Both the position numbers and the translations under genes were made by a program. The notes beneath the pieces are model-generated. The model was not told the DNA's origin and made no database searches. It saw nothing but the letters and a program-made list of their open reading frames with translations. Below, piece after piece: positions 42,640 through 51,860 of a stretch of 64,000 nt of DNA; within the stretch, counting starts at the first letter, position 1, and the number at the start of each line of letters is the position of its first letter. This DNA comes from Pseudomonadales bacterium (lineage in GTDB: Bacteria; Pseudomonadota; Gammaproteobacteria; Pseudomonadales; Pseudohongiellaceae), in NCBI GenBank assembly GCA_024234365.1, contig JACKOK010000005.1:146542-210541 (forward strand). The letters run 5' to 3'.

Positions 42640-44889
42640 ATGGGCCGGAATTTCACATATAGCGACTGGCGTTCAGAGCGGTGCCGCAGGGCATGCCTCT
42701 GGCTGTGCTGTGTGTTCATTTCTGTGTTGCCGGGGGCTTTGGCGTGGTCGCAGGAATTGCCGCTCTGGACCTATACAGAGGCGGTGTCCGGCTGGCCGGA
42801 GCGGCCCGCCATTGGCGAAGATGTGGCTGCCATTTCGGTGCGGGCTGAGGTGTTGGCCACGCTGGATGAGGGCAGCGTTATTGCGGTGCCTGCTGCAAAC
42901 CCGGGAGAGGCGGGGCAACACATTGCGATTACTCGCGTGGATCGTCTCGTCAATGGGGATGTGAGTTTCACGGGCCGCCTGTTGAACCGGGAGGAATCCG
43001 GCCCCTTCGTGCTGACTGTCAGTCCCGTGGGGGTATTTGCCTATATTGAGATCGGAGCCGAGGTCTGGCAGTTTGATGCGAGCCGGGCGACAGCGGATGG
43101 GGATTATCATGGCTGGCTGTACCAGGCCCGTGCGCTGAGCGCGGCGCGGCTGAACCGTGATTATCTGATCCCCCAGCGGTCGCCGCTGCGCCCTGAAAAT
43201 ACGCCTGTCAGCATGCCGCTGACGCTTGGCTCGGCCTTGCCTTCTGTCCATGAGGCCCGCAACAGCGGTATCACCAACGCCAATTTCCAGATCACCCAGC
43301 AGACCAGTGGCAGTGTGATCAGCGGAGGCGTGGCCGAGATTACGGTGATGATGCGCAACACCAGCGCAGAACGTCACGATGCGCTGACCCTGAATCTGTA
43401 TTTCGTGCTGGAAAACACCACGCTGCTGGAAACGCCGTCAGCGTGTCAGCAGGGGCTGTTGTCGGGGCAACGTGTGTTGCAGTGCGCTTTGGGCAATTTT
43501 GCCGCAGGGGAGAGCAAGTCCCTGCGTTATCGTGTGCAGACCAGTGCGGCTTCCAAACCTCGTGTCATCAGCACGGCGCTGGTGGGAGATGTGCGCAGCG
43601 ATGCCATCATCCCCGTGGTGGAGGATGTGCTGTTGGACTCCGACGGGGACGGCATCAGTGACTTCAATGAGTCACTGCTGGGCACCAACCCCACAGATGC
43701 AGCGTCCACTAATCGTGATAACTCGGTGATCGACGTGATGGCCCTGTATACCCCGGGTGCCAATGCGCTCTACCAGGGGCAGGCACAGACCCGCATCAAC
43801 CAGCTTATCGCCATCGCCAACCAGATTTATGCCGACAGTGGCGTACGCGTCACTCTGCGCCCGGTGTACCACGGCCAGGTGGACTACAGCGACAGTGCCA
43901 GCATGGACACGGCGCTGGATGCTCTCAGCAAACAGTCTGACCCCGCCTTTGCCAGTCTTGCCTCTCTGCGCAACACCTATGGTGCCGATCTTGTCATGCT
44001 GTTCCGTCCGCAGGGGAGTGAGAGCGATCGTTGCGGGCTTGCCAATCTTGGCGGCTATCAGACCCAGGGCGATCTCAGCTCCTCCGATGAAAAGATGTAT
44101 GCCTATTCCAATATCGCCATCGATTGTCCGGTCAGTGCCGTGGTCGCCCACGAGCTTGGGCATAATATGGGGCTGACGCATTCCCACCGCGAGGATGGGT
44201 TTGGCGGCACCTTCGATTTTGCTACCGGCTATGGGGTGGATGGACGTTTTACTACGGTGATGGCCTACCCTGGGGCTTTTGGGACCACGGTGCGCTTGCC
44301 GCGCTTCTCCAGCCCGCTGTTCGACTGCCTCGGTCAACCCTGTGGTATTGCGGCGGGGCAGGGGGAGAGTGCCGATGCGGCGCGGGCGCTCAATATCACG
44401 CGCCACCAGGTGGCACGCTATTACCCGACGCGTGTGCCCTATCTGCCCAACCGCTCCCTGGCCACACTTACAGGCGCCCCCACGGATGCCCGCATCGCGC
44501 TGGCCGCCAGTGTGGACAAGGGGCTGAGCTATGTATCCGAGGTGCGCCCGAGCGATGCGGTGGACATCAACCTCAGTCTGTTCGTGGATTCCCGCCACAT
44601 CGGCCAGCAGGGCGCCCTGTATGTGCTGGCGACCCTGGATGGAGAACATTTCGTGCAGCTCGATGCCACGGGCACGATTCGTGATTGGGACGGCAGTTTT
44701 GCCGGCCTGCACCCCTTCCGTCCAGCCACAGCGCTGGCCACGGTGGAATATCTGCAGATCGTCAATGCGGCGAGCCTGGGCGAGGAGTTCGTGAACCGTC
44801 GCCTGCAGATATTCATTGCCTACAGCACGCCAGCCAGCGATGAAGTGATCTATACCGCTGAGCCCCTGAGCCTGGACATCACCCCGTAA
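42640..44889 (+). CDS. Secreted zinc metalloprotease (metzincin, reprolysin-like)
   Basis: The product of about 749 residues has a signal peptide (cleavage near ALAWSQ), a beta-rich region, and an acidic DSDGDGISDFNESLLGTNP segment like a thrombospondin type 3 calcium-binding repeat. It then has a metzincin domain with HELGHNMGLTH at 504-514, the three-histidine zinc motif. A C-terminal region of about 200 residues follows. It is likely exported and digests proteins outside the cell or in the envelope; the substrate is unknown. The ATG at 42640 is preferred over TTG 42634. Confidence 0.82.
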   Translation: MGRNFTYSDWRSERCRRACLWLCCVFISVLPGALAWSQELPLWTYTEAVSGWPERPAIGEDVAAISVRAEVLATLDEGSVIAVPAANPGEAGQHIAITRVDRLVNGDVSFTGRLLNREESGPFVLTVSPVGVFAYIEIGAEVWQFDASRATADGDYHGWLYQARALSAARLNRDYLIPQRSPLRPENTPVSMPLTLGSALPSVHEARNSGITNANFQITQQTSGSVISGGVAEITVMMRNTSAERHDALTLNLYFVLENTTLLETPSACQQGLLSGQRVLQCALGNFAAGESKSLRYRVQTSAASKPRVISTALVGDVRSDAIIPVVEDVLLDSDGDGISDFNESLLGTNPTDAASTNRDNSVIDVMALYTPGANALYQGQAQTRINQLIAIANQIYADSGVRVTLRPVYHGQVDYSDSASMDTALDALSKQSDPAFASLASLRNTYGADLVMLFRPQGSESDRCGLANLGGYQTQGDLSSSDEKMYAYSNIAIDCPVSAVVAHELGHNMGLTHSHREDGFGGTFDFATGYGVDGRFTTVMAYPGAFGTTVRLPRFSSPLFDCLGQPCGIAAGQGESADAARALNITRHQVARYYPTRVPYLPNRSLATLTGAPTDARIALAASVDKGLSYVSEVRPSDAVDINLSLFVDSRHIGQQGALYVLATLDGEHFVQLDATGTIRDWDGSFAGLHPFRPATALATVEYLQIVNAASLGEEFVNRRLQIFIAYSTPASDEVIYTAEPLSLDITP

Positions 44890-44951
44890 TCCTTTCCTGC
44901 CGTGTCTGCTATACTGCGCGCTCGGAATAACCCCTGCGCAGTGAGCATACT

Positions 44952-45842
44952 ATGTCGGCATTTAAACGCATTGGTCTGGTCGGCCGCCCTGGCCATTCGG
45001 GAGTGGTGGACTCCCTGCGCAGCCTGGGGGAGGTGCTCAAGTCCCTCGGGCTCAAGGTACTGGTGGATCAGATCAGCGGTGAGATGCTGCAGGGTGAGTC
45101 CTTTGAACTGATGGAGCGCGACCGTCTGGCGGGCCAGTGTGATCTGGTCATCGTGGTAGGCGGCGATGGCAGTATGCTCGGAGTCGCTCCGATGCTGGCC
45201 GAGCACGATGTGCCGGTTCTTGGTGTCAACCGTGGGCGCCTGGGTTTTCTCACCGATATTCTCCCCGATGAAATCGAGGCCCGCCTGCGCGATATTCTGG
45301 CCGGACACTTCACCGAGGAGCACCGCTTCCTGATCGAATGCGAGTTGCGTCGCGGTGGCAAAGTCGTGCAGAGCGGTGTGGCGCTCAATGATGTGGTGCT
45401 GCATCCGGGGACCTCGGCGCGCATGATCGAGTTTGAGCTCTTCATCAATGAGCAGTTCGTGCACAGCCAGCAGTCCGATGGCTTGATTGTGGCGACCCCC
45501 ACAGGCTCCACCGCCTATGCACTCTCGGCTGGCGGACCGATCATGCACCCCAGCCTCAATGCATTGGTGCTGGTGCCCATGTATCCCCATTCCCTCGGTA
45601 GCCGCCCCCTTGTGGTGGACGCCGACAGCCTGATTCGTGTGGTGGTGGGCAAGCAGCGCTCCATCATCCCCCAGGTGGGTTGTGACGGTTCCACCGGTTT
45701 TGCGGCGCACCCGGGCGATGAACTGATCGTGCGCAAACGCCCCGGGGCCCTGCGCCTGGTTCACCCGCTGGATTACAACTTCTATCAGACCTGCCGCAGC
45801 AAGCTCGGTTGGGGCAATCGCCTGGGGCGTGCGGATGATTAG
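44952..45842 (+). CDS. nadK: NAD kinase
   Basis: NadK phosphorylates NAD to NADP. The 296-residue protein has the catalytic GGDGSMLG motif, the NRGRLGFLTDI segment, the DGLIVATPTGSTAYALSAGGPI loop (split here as DGLIVATPTGS and AYALSAGGPI) and QVGCDGSTG. A TATACT -10 lies at 44910-44915. It overlaps the rhomboid gene by eight bases. Confidence 0.96.
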   Translation: MSAFKRIGLVGRPGHSGVVDSLRSLGEVLKSLGLKVLVDQISGEMLQGESFELMERDRLAGQCDLVIVVGGDGSMLGVAPMLAEHDVPVLGVNRGRLGFLTDILPDEIEARLRDILAGHFTEEHRFLIECELRRGGKVVQSGVALNDVVLHPGTSARMIEFELFINEQFVHSQQSDGLIVATPTGSTAYALSAGGPIMHPSLNALVLVPMYPHSLGSRPLVVDADSLIRVVVGKQRSIIPQVGCDGSTGFAAHPGDELIVRKRPGALRLVHPLDYNFYQTCRSKLGWGNRLGRADD

Positions 45843-46713
45843 GGCGGCGGTACTGGACGCCGGGGTCGATCTGCGTGGTTTGCTGGCGGCGATTGCCGAG
45901 CATGGCATTCAGTTTCGTGTCAACGAGGAGTCCGGTTCCCAGGTGATCTGGGTGCACACTCAGGAGGATGCCGACAAGGTGGTGCAGGCGCTGGCGCGCT
46001 GGCAGCAATTGCGCGCAGAAGGAGTGATCGGCGACCTTCCCTCAGCAGGCGGTAATCTGGGCGCCTATTTTCCACTCAGCCGGATTCTGCGTGAAATTGC
46101 CACAGCCTTCGTGCTGGCGCCCGTGACGGCCTTGCTGATTCTGGCCGCGGTGCTGGTTGCCCTGTTCAGCTCCCTGGGCAGTGATCTGCAGCCGGTGCGT
46201 GATTTTTTCTATCCCGCCTTCGTCATCGGGCAGGGCGGCTCTGCCGTGTTGCAGTTGCTGGGGCAGATCGACAGTCCACGTTTGTTCGTGCAGACACTGA
46301 CACCGGCGCTACTGCATTTTGGCGCGATTCATCTGGTCTTCAACAGCCTCTGGATCTGGCATTTTGGCCGCATGATCGAGCGGGCGCAGCCGAGCCTGTT
46401 GTATCTTGTGGTGGTCTTGTGGATCGCCTTTTTCTCCAACGCCACGCAGTATCTGTGGACGCTGACCTCGAATTTTGGTGGGCTCTCCGGGGTGGTTTAC
46501 GGCCTGCTGGGTTATATCTGGATGTGGCAACTATTGCTGCCGTATGGACGCCTGCGCTTGCCGCCTGCCATGATCGGGGTACTGCTGCTGGCACTGGTAC
46601 TGATGGAGGTGCTGGCCTCTTCCTGGATAGCCAGTGCAGCCCACGCGGGCGGACTGGTGGCAGGCATGCTGGCAGGTCTGCTGACGGCTGGTATTACCCG
46701 CTTGCGGCGTTGA
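45835..46713 (+). CDS. Rhomboid-family intramembrane serine protease
   Basis: The 292-residue protein has a soluble N-terminal domain and about six membrane helices. The catalytic serine motif is in FGGLSGVVYGLLGY, the catalytic histidine in SAAHAGGLVAGML, and the HLVFNSLWIWHFG segment is the conserved second-helix His-Asn region. It is GlpG-like and cleaves membrane proteins. The ATG at 45835 overlaps nadK; a GTG at 45829 is also possible. Confidence 0.88.
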   Translation: MIRAAVLDAGVDLRGLLAAIAEHGIQFRVNEESGSQVIWVHTQEDADKVVQALARWQQLRAEGVIGDLPSAGGNLGAYFPLSRILREIATAFVLAPVTALLILAAVLVALFSSLGSDLQPVRDFFYPAFVIGQGGSAVLQLLGQIDSPRLFVQTLTPALLHFGAIHLVFNSLWIWHFGRMIERAQPSLLYLVVVLWIAFFSNATQYLWTLTSNFGGLSGVVYGLLGYIWMWQLLLPYGRLRLPPAMIGVLLLALVLMEVLASSWIASAAHAGGLVAGMLAGLLTAGITRLRR

Positions 46714-46743
46714 GCGCCACCAACTAACGATGGAACAGGAACG

Positions 46744-47064
46744 ATGACAGAGAAACCCGCTTCCCTGGAAGCCTTGATCGAAACGATTACGCCGGAAATT
46801 CACCAGAACCTGAAAACGGCGGTGGAGACCGGCCGCTGGGCCAATGGTGTCCGCCTGAGCCAGGAGCAGGTCGAGCATTGCATGCAGGCCATTATTGCCT
46901 ATGAGGCACAACATCTGAGCGAGGAGCAGCGGGTGGGCTTTATCGACACCAGTGGCTTGAACAATGGCCAGGGGCCCGCACATCATCATGGAGAGGGCGG
47001 TGTGTGCGACAGCGAACCTGCCCCCATGACTTGGGTCGGGCAGGACGACCAGACCCGCCACTAA
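46744..47064 (+). CDS. yeaC: YeaC-family protein (DUF1315)
   Basis: The 106-residue protein matches the YeaC/DUF1315 family: ETITPEIHQNLKTAVETGRW, then GVRLSQEQVEHCMQAIIAYE, and the C-terminal histidine-rich GPAHHHGEGG. No activity is known. It lies between the rhomboid gene and a DUF2797 gene, an order common in related genomes. Confidence 0.85.
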   Translation: MTEKPASLEALIETITPEIHQNLKTAVETGRWANGVRLSQEQVEHCMQAIIAYEAQHLSEEQRVGFIDTSGLNNGQGPAHHHGEGGVCDSEPAPMTWVGQDDQTRH

Positions 47065-47080
47065 GACAAAGGAAACGAGA

Positions 47081-47908
47081 GTGAATTCAGCAGCACGTGG
47101 ACCCATCCGCAAAATGATTACCCGGCTGGAGGCGCCTGTCGCCTATTCCCTGCCCATCGGCGATACCCGGGTGCCCCTCAATCCCTTGCTGGGCAAGACG
47201 GTTGCGCTGCGTTATAGCGGGCAGATCAACTGTGTGCACTGTGGGCGCAACACAAACAAGAGCTTTAATCAGGGGTATTGCTATCCCTGTTTCCAGAGCC
47301 TGGCCCAGTGTGACTCCTGCATCATTCACCCGGAGAAGTGCCATTACGATCTCGGTACCTGCCGTGAACCGGAATGGGGGGAAGAGTTCTGCATGCAGGA
47401 TCATATTGTGTATCTGGCCAACTCCTCCGGCGTCAAGGTGGGCATCACGCGCGCCACCCAGATTCCCACGCGCTGGATCGATCAGGGGGCCGTGCAGGCG
47501 CTGGCGATTATCCGGGTGCGCAGCCGCCTGCAGTCCGGCAGTCTGGAAGTGCTGTTCAAACAGCATGTGGCAGACAAGACCAACTGGCGTGACATGCTCA
47601 AGGGCAGTGATCACGCCACGGACTTGTTTGCGGAACGGGACCGGCTTGTTGCTGAGTGTCGCAAGGACATCGACGACCTGCAGCAGCGCTTCGGTTTTCA
47701 TGCGATCAGTGTGCTCAGCGGCATCGACCCGGTGCAGATCGAATATCCCGTGCTGTCCTATCCGGAGAAAATCAATTCCTTCAATTTTGATACGGCGCCG
47801 GAGGTGGAAGGCACGCTGCTCGGCATCAAGGGGCAGTACCTGATTTTCGATACCGGTGTGATCAATATGCGCCGCTTTGCCGGTTACAACCTGGAATTAT
47901 TCGCGTAG
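47081..47908 (+). CDS. DUF2797 protein with cysteine-rich zinc-binding region
   Basis: The 275-residue protein carries a cysteine-rich segment with CVHC, YCYPC, CDSC and further cysteines (residues about 50-105), likely a zinc site, then a GIY-YIG-like segment (VYLANSSGVKVGITRATQIPTRW) typical of DUF2797. Its function is not established. It starts at GTG 47081, 17 bases after yeaC, and its stop codon is inside a REP-like fragment. Confidence 0.82.
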   Translation: MNSAARGPIRKMITRLEAPVAYSLPIGDTRVPLNPLLGKTVALRYSGQINCVHCGRNTNKSFNQGYCYPCFQSLAQCDSCIIHPEKCHYDLGTCREPEWGEEFCMQDHIVYLANSSGVKVGITRATQIPTRWIDQGAVQALAIIRVRSRLQSGSLEVLFKQHVADKTNWRDMLKGSDHATDLFAERDRLVAECRKDIDDLQQRFGFHAISVLSGIDPVQIEYPVLSYPEKINSFNFDTAPEVEGTLLGIKGQYLIFDTGVINMRRFAGYNLELFA

Positions 47909-48026
47909 GAGCCTGCCTATAAAATCTGTAGGAGCCTGCCCTGCAGGCGATAGAGGGTACAGAAAGAAACCCCAAACAATCCGCCAGCAAGAATGTTTTT
48001 TTGTAGGAGCCTGCCTTGCAGGCGAT
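47905..48026 (+). repeat. REP-like cluster: one partial and two full copies
   Basis: A partial copy GTAGGAGCCTGCC (47905-47917) is followed by full copies at 47928-47951 and 48003-48026, all in the same orientation. Each full copy is a palindrome of the form GTAGGAGCCTGCCYTGCAGGCGAT apart from one variable base. They fill the gap between the DUF2797 gene and pepN. Confidence 0.8.
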
Positions 48027-48064
48027 AAAAGAACGACGACCACAGAACAAACGAAGGACCCATT

Positions 48065-50770
48065 ATGAGAGACGCCCAGCCCAGAACGATCTACTTGAAG
48101 GATTACCAGGCTCCGGCCTTTTTGATTGATGAAACCCATTTACGCTTCGAACTTGGCGAGGACGCAACGCGGGTCATTTCGCGGTTGCGCATGCGCCGCA
48201 ACCCGGCTTACTTCGATCATAGCAATGGGCCTCTGGTGCTGGACGGTCAGGACATGGTGCTGGAAAGCGTCTCTATCGATGGTCAACCGCTGTCATCCCA
48301 GGCCTATTTGCTGGCCGACGAAACGCTGAGCATTCTCGAACTGCCGAAGGCGGTGGATGAGAACGGTGCCTCCTTTGAGCTATCTTGTGTCACTCTCATC
48401 AAACCCCAGGAAAACACCAGCCTGGAGGGTTTGTACAAGTCGAAAAAAATGTTCTGTACCCAGTGCGAGGCAGAGGGCTTCCGCAAGATCACCTATTACC
48501 TCGACCGGCCCGATGTGATGTCGACATTCACCACCACCGTGGTGGCAGAAGAAGCCAAGTATCCCATTCTGCTGTCCAACGGCAATGCGATTGATCGTGG
48601 CAAGGAAGAGGGCGGGCGACACTGGGTGACCTGGGAAGACCCGTTCCGTAAGCCCTGTTATCTGTTCGCACTGGTTGCGGGCGATCTGGTGTGCGTGGAA
48701 GATCGGTTTATTACCTGCTCCGAGCGCGAGATCACGCTGCAGATTTTTGTCGAAGCCAAGGATCAGGACAAATGCGATCACGCCATGCGCTCGCTCAAGA
48801 ATGCCATGGCCTGGGATGAACAGGTCTTCGGGCGCGAATACGATCTGGATATCTTCATGATCGTGGCCGTGGACGATTTCAATATGGGCGCCATGGAAAA
48901 CAAGGGGCTGAATATTTTCAATACCTCCTGTGTCCTCGCGAATCCTGCTACAACAACAGATGCGTCATTCCAGCGCGTGGAAGCCGTAGTGGCCCACGAG
49001 TACTTCCACAACTGGTCCGGTAACCGGGTGACCTGCCGTGACTGGTTTCAGCTGAGTCTGAAGGAAGGCTTCACCGTGTTCCGTGACGCCGAGTTTTCCT
49101 CCGACATGGGCTCGCGCACCGTCAAGCGCATCGACGATGTCACCTTTCTGCGTACCGCGCAGTTTGCCGAAGACGCCGGCCCCATGGCGCATTCCGTGCG
49201 CCCCGACTCCTATATGGAAATCTCCAACTTCTATACGCTCACCATCTACGAGAAGGGCGCAGAAGTGGTGCGCATGATCAAGGAACTGATCGGCGAGGCC
49301 GCCTTCCGGCGTGGCAGTGATCTCTACTTCGAGCGTCACGATGGACAGGCGGTGACGACAGACGATTTCGTGCGCGCCATGGAAGACGCCAGTGGCGTGG
49401 ATCTCACGCAGTTCCGCCGTTGGTATTCCCAGGCAGGGACACCGCAGGTGAGGATCACCGACAGCTTCGATGCCGCCAAGCGCACCTATACCCTGCATGT
49501 GCAGCAGTCCTGCCCGCCAACGCCGGAACAGCCAGAGAAACAACCCTACCTGATGCCGCTGCGTATGGGGCTGCTGGACCGTCAGGGACACGAGCTGACA
49601 CTGAACCTGACAGGAGAGCAGGGGGGGGAGAGCGGCGAGCGCGTGCTGCATCTCAATGGCAAGACGCAGGACTTTGTCTTTACCGGTGTGGATGAAAAGC
49701 CCATCCCGTCCCTGTTTCGTGGCTTCTCTGCGCCCGTGAAACTGAGCTTTCCTTATACACGGGACGAACTGCTGTTCCTGATGACGCACGACACTGATGG
49801 TTTCAACCGCTGGAACGCGGCGCAGCAACTCTTTGTCGAGGTGTTGGAGGCTTTGCTGCTGGATTATCAGAATTCACGCCCACTGGTGCTGGACCCGCGG
49901 GTTGTCACGGCCTTCGAAACCATTCTGCAAGGCAGTATCGATAAATCCCGCAACGGCGTGGAGCAGGACAAGGAAATGGTGGCGCAACTGCTGGCCTTGC
50001 CGTCCGAGGCGTATCTGGCGGAACAGGCACAAGAGATCGATGTGGCCGGCATTCATGCCGTGCGCGAGTTTGCCTGCGATGTGATTGCCAATTCCCTCAG
50101 CGAAAAATTCGCTACGCTCTACGAACTGAATGCCTCGCCGGAACCCTATCGTGCCGATGCGGCGGGGATTGCCCGACGAGCGCTCAAGAACACTTGCCTG
50201 GCCTATCTGCTGCGCACGGAGAAGCTGCATTGGCTGCAGGCCTGCCAGGATCAGTTCGAGCAGGCAGACAATATGACGGACGTGAGTGCCGCACTGCGCC
50301 TGCTGGTCAATTGTCCTATGCCGGAAGCCGGGAGTGTCACCACCGTCGCGCTGGCTGCGTTCTACGACAAGTGGCAGGACGAGGCCCTGGTGGTGGACCA
50401 GTGGTTCAGCATTCAGGCCAGCGCCGTCTTGCCGGGTGCGCTGGATCGCGTCAAGCGCCTGATGTCACACCCGGCATTCTCCATTCGTAACCCCAACAAG
50501 GTGCGTGCACTGGTCGGTGCCTTCTGTGCGCAGAACCCGCTGCATTTCCACGATGTCTCCGGTGCTGGTTATGAATTCCTGGCGGATCGCATCATCGAAC
50601 TGAATGCCCTGAACCCACAGATTGCCGCACGTCAATTGACGCCGCTGACACGCTGGAAAAAATATGATCTCACGCGCCAGCAACTGATGCGCGAACAACT
50701 GCAGCGCATTGCTGCACAAAAGGATCTCTCCAAGGACGTGTACGAGGTCGTTGCCAAGAGCCTGAAATAA
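48065..50770 (+). CDS. pepN: Aminopeptidase N (M1 family)
   Basis: PepN is a broad-specificity zinc aminopeptidase of the cytosol. The 901-residue protein has the exopeptidase motif GAMENKGLNIFN, the zinc motif HEYFHNWSGNRV with the downstream glutamate in LKEGFTVFRD, and the C-terminal helical domain of the bacterial M1 enzymes. Length and start are normal. REP-like elements lie on both sides. Confidence 0.97.
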   Translation: MRDAQPRTIYLKDYQAPAFLIDETHLRFELGEDATRVISRLRMRRNPAYFDHSNGPLVLDGQDMVLESVSIDGQPLSSQAYLLADETLSILELPKAVDENGASFELSCVTLIKPQENTSLEGLYKSKKMFCTQCEAEGFRKITYYLDRPDVMSTFTTTVVAEEAKYPILLSNGNAIDRGKEEGGRHWVTWEDPFRKPCYLFALVAGDLVCVEDRFITCSEREITLQIFVEAKDQDKCDHAMRSLKNAMAWDEQVFGREYDLDIFMIVAVDDFNMGAMENKGLNIFNTSCVLANPATTTDASFQRVEAVVAHEYFHNWSGNRVTCRDWFQLSLKEGFTVFRDAEFSSDMGSRTVKRIDDVTFLRTAQFAEDAGPMAHSVRPDSYMEISNFYTLTIYEKGAEVVRMIKELIGEAAFRRGSDLYFERHDGQAVTTDDFVRAMEDASGVDLTQFRRWYSQAGTPQVRITDSFDAAKRTYTLHVQQSCPPTPEQPEKQPYLMPLRMGLLDRQGHELTLNLTGEQGGESGERVLHLNGKTQDFVFTGVDEKPIPSLFRGFSAPVKLSFPYTRDELLFLMTHDTDGFNRWNAAQQLFVEVLEALLLDYQNSRPLVLDPRVVTAFETILQGSIDKSRNGVEQDKEMVAQLLALPSEAYLAEQAQEIDVAGIHAVREFACDVIANSLSEKFATLYELNASPEPYRADAAGIARRALKNTCLAYLLRTEKLHWLQACQDQFEQADNMTDVSAALRLLVNCPMPEAGSVTTVALAAFYDKWQDEALVVDQWFSIQASAVLPGALDRVKRLMSHPAFSIRNPNKVRALVGAFCAQNPLHFHDVSGAGYEFLADRIIELNALNPQIAARQLTPLTRWKKYDLTRQQLMREQLQRIAAQKDLSKDVYEVVAKSLK

Positions 50771-50813
50771 AACGCAGTCGCGCTGAAATACACCCTCGTC
50801 GAAATACACCTTC

Positions 50814-50886
50814 GTAGGAGCCTGCTCTGCAGGCGATTGAGAGAGAAAGGAATTCATAGCAGATCGCCAGCAGGGCAGGCTCCTAC
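50814..50886. repeat. REPIN-like inverted pair of REP elements
   Basis: One copy in plus orientation (50814-50837) and one in minus orientation (50863-50886) face each other across 25 bases, a REPIN layout. The whole unit could fold into one long hairpin after pepN. Confidence 0.75.
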
Positions 50887-50927
50887 GAAGGTGATGTTGA
50901 CGCTGAATTAAAAAGGAGGATGGTGTG

Positions 50928-51587
50928 ATGATAATCCCGCATGAGGTTTTGAAAAAACGCCATCGCAAAGAGAGAGACACTTGGCAAAATGAACTCTCTT
51001 TACGCATACATCGTGCCTTGAGCTGGTTGCATCGTGCTGAGCTTTCGATAGAACAGAGCGATGAGGACGGACGCTTTATTTTTCTCTGGATTGCCTTCAA
51101 CGCCGCTTATGCCAGTGAGGTGGACGAAATCCGTGAAGGCGAGGGGCAACGTTACAACAGATTTCTCAATCGTCTTGTCGCGCTGGATCCAACGGGGCGG
51201 ATGGAGGCTTTAATATGGGAAAAATTCTCGGGCCCCATTCGTCTCTTGCTGGATAATAAGTATGTCTTTCAAGCATTCTGGGATGATGCCGGTGTGCCTG
51301 ATGAGAAGAGTGCCTGGGAGGCACGATTCAATGGCGCGAGGAAAAAAGCACATGAAGCGTTGGCGACAAGAAACACTGAACGCGTACTTGCCCTCGTCTT
51401 CAGTCGTTTGTATACCCTGCGCAATCAGCTTGTTCATGGTGGGGCAACCTGTGGCAGCCAGACCAACCGGCAACAACTGAGAGATGGGGTGCATCTCATG
51501 GCGGAGATCGTGCCCTTGTTGCTTGAGATTATGATGGATAACCCGGATGAGGATTGGGGGGAAGTATGTTATCCGGTTGTGACATGA
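50928..51587 (+). CDS. HEPN-domain protein of unknown function
   Basis: The 220-residue protein is helical and contains the segment LRNQLVHGGAT, with an R-x4-H pattern typical of HEPN RNase-like domains (Apea-type). Such domains occur in toxins and defence proteins, but no nucleotidyltransferase partner lies beside it. The ATG at 50928 is chosen because AAGGAGG (50913-50919) is eight bases upstream; GTG 50925 is also possible. The gene is AT-richer than pepN. The 270 bases after it show no gene. Confidence 0.65.
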   Translation: MIIPHEVLKKRHRKERDTWQNELSLRIHRALSWLHRAELSIEQSDEDGRFIFLWIAFNAAYASEVDEIREGEGQRYNRFLNRLVALDPTGRMEALIWEKFSGPIRLLLDNKYVFQAFWDDAGVPDEKSAWEARFNGARKKAHEALATRNTERVLALVFSRLYTLRNQLVHGGATCGSQTNRQQLRDGVHLMAEIVPLLLEIMMDNPDEDWGEVCYPVVT

Positions 51588-51860
51588 GATCATGAGCAGT
51601 ATGGCATGAAATCTCTATGTGAAATTGGGCTTCATCGGGCTGGGAGTTGGTATCTTGCGTTCAGTAAACAGATGGCGATTCATGCCACTACTATAGACGA
51701 TGTCCTTTAGGTCACTATATCTGTAGAATAGCCACAGGCTCTGACGGACACAGACATTCCACCTTGCATCTGTCCCTATGGCACAGCCAACTGTAAACGG
51801 CTATTTTCTGCGACAATATGACGCATTTCTCATCGCAATCAATTTTTATCGGGTAAAGGC

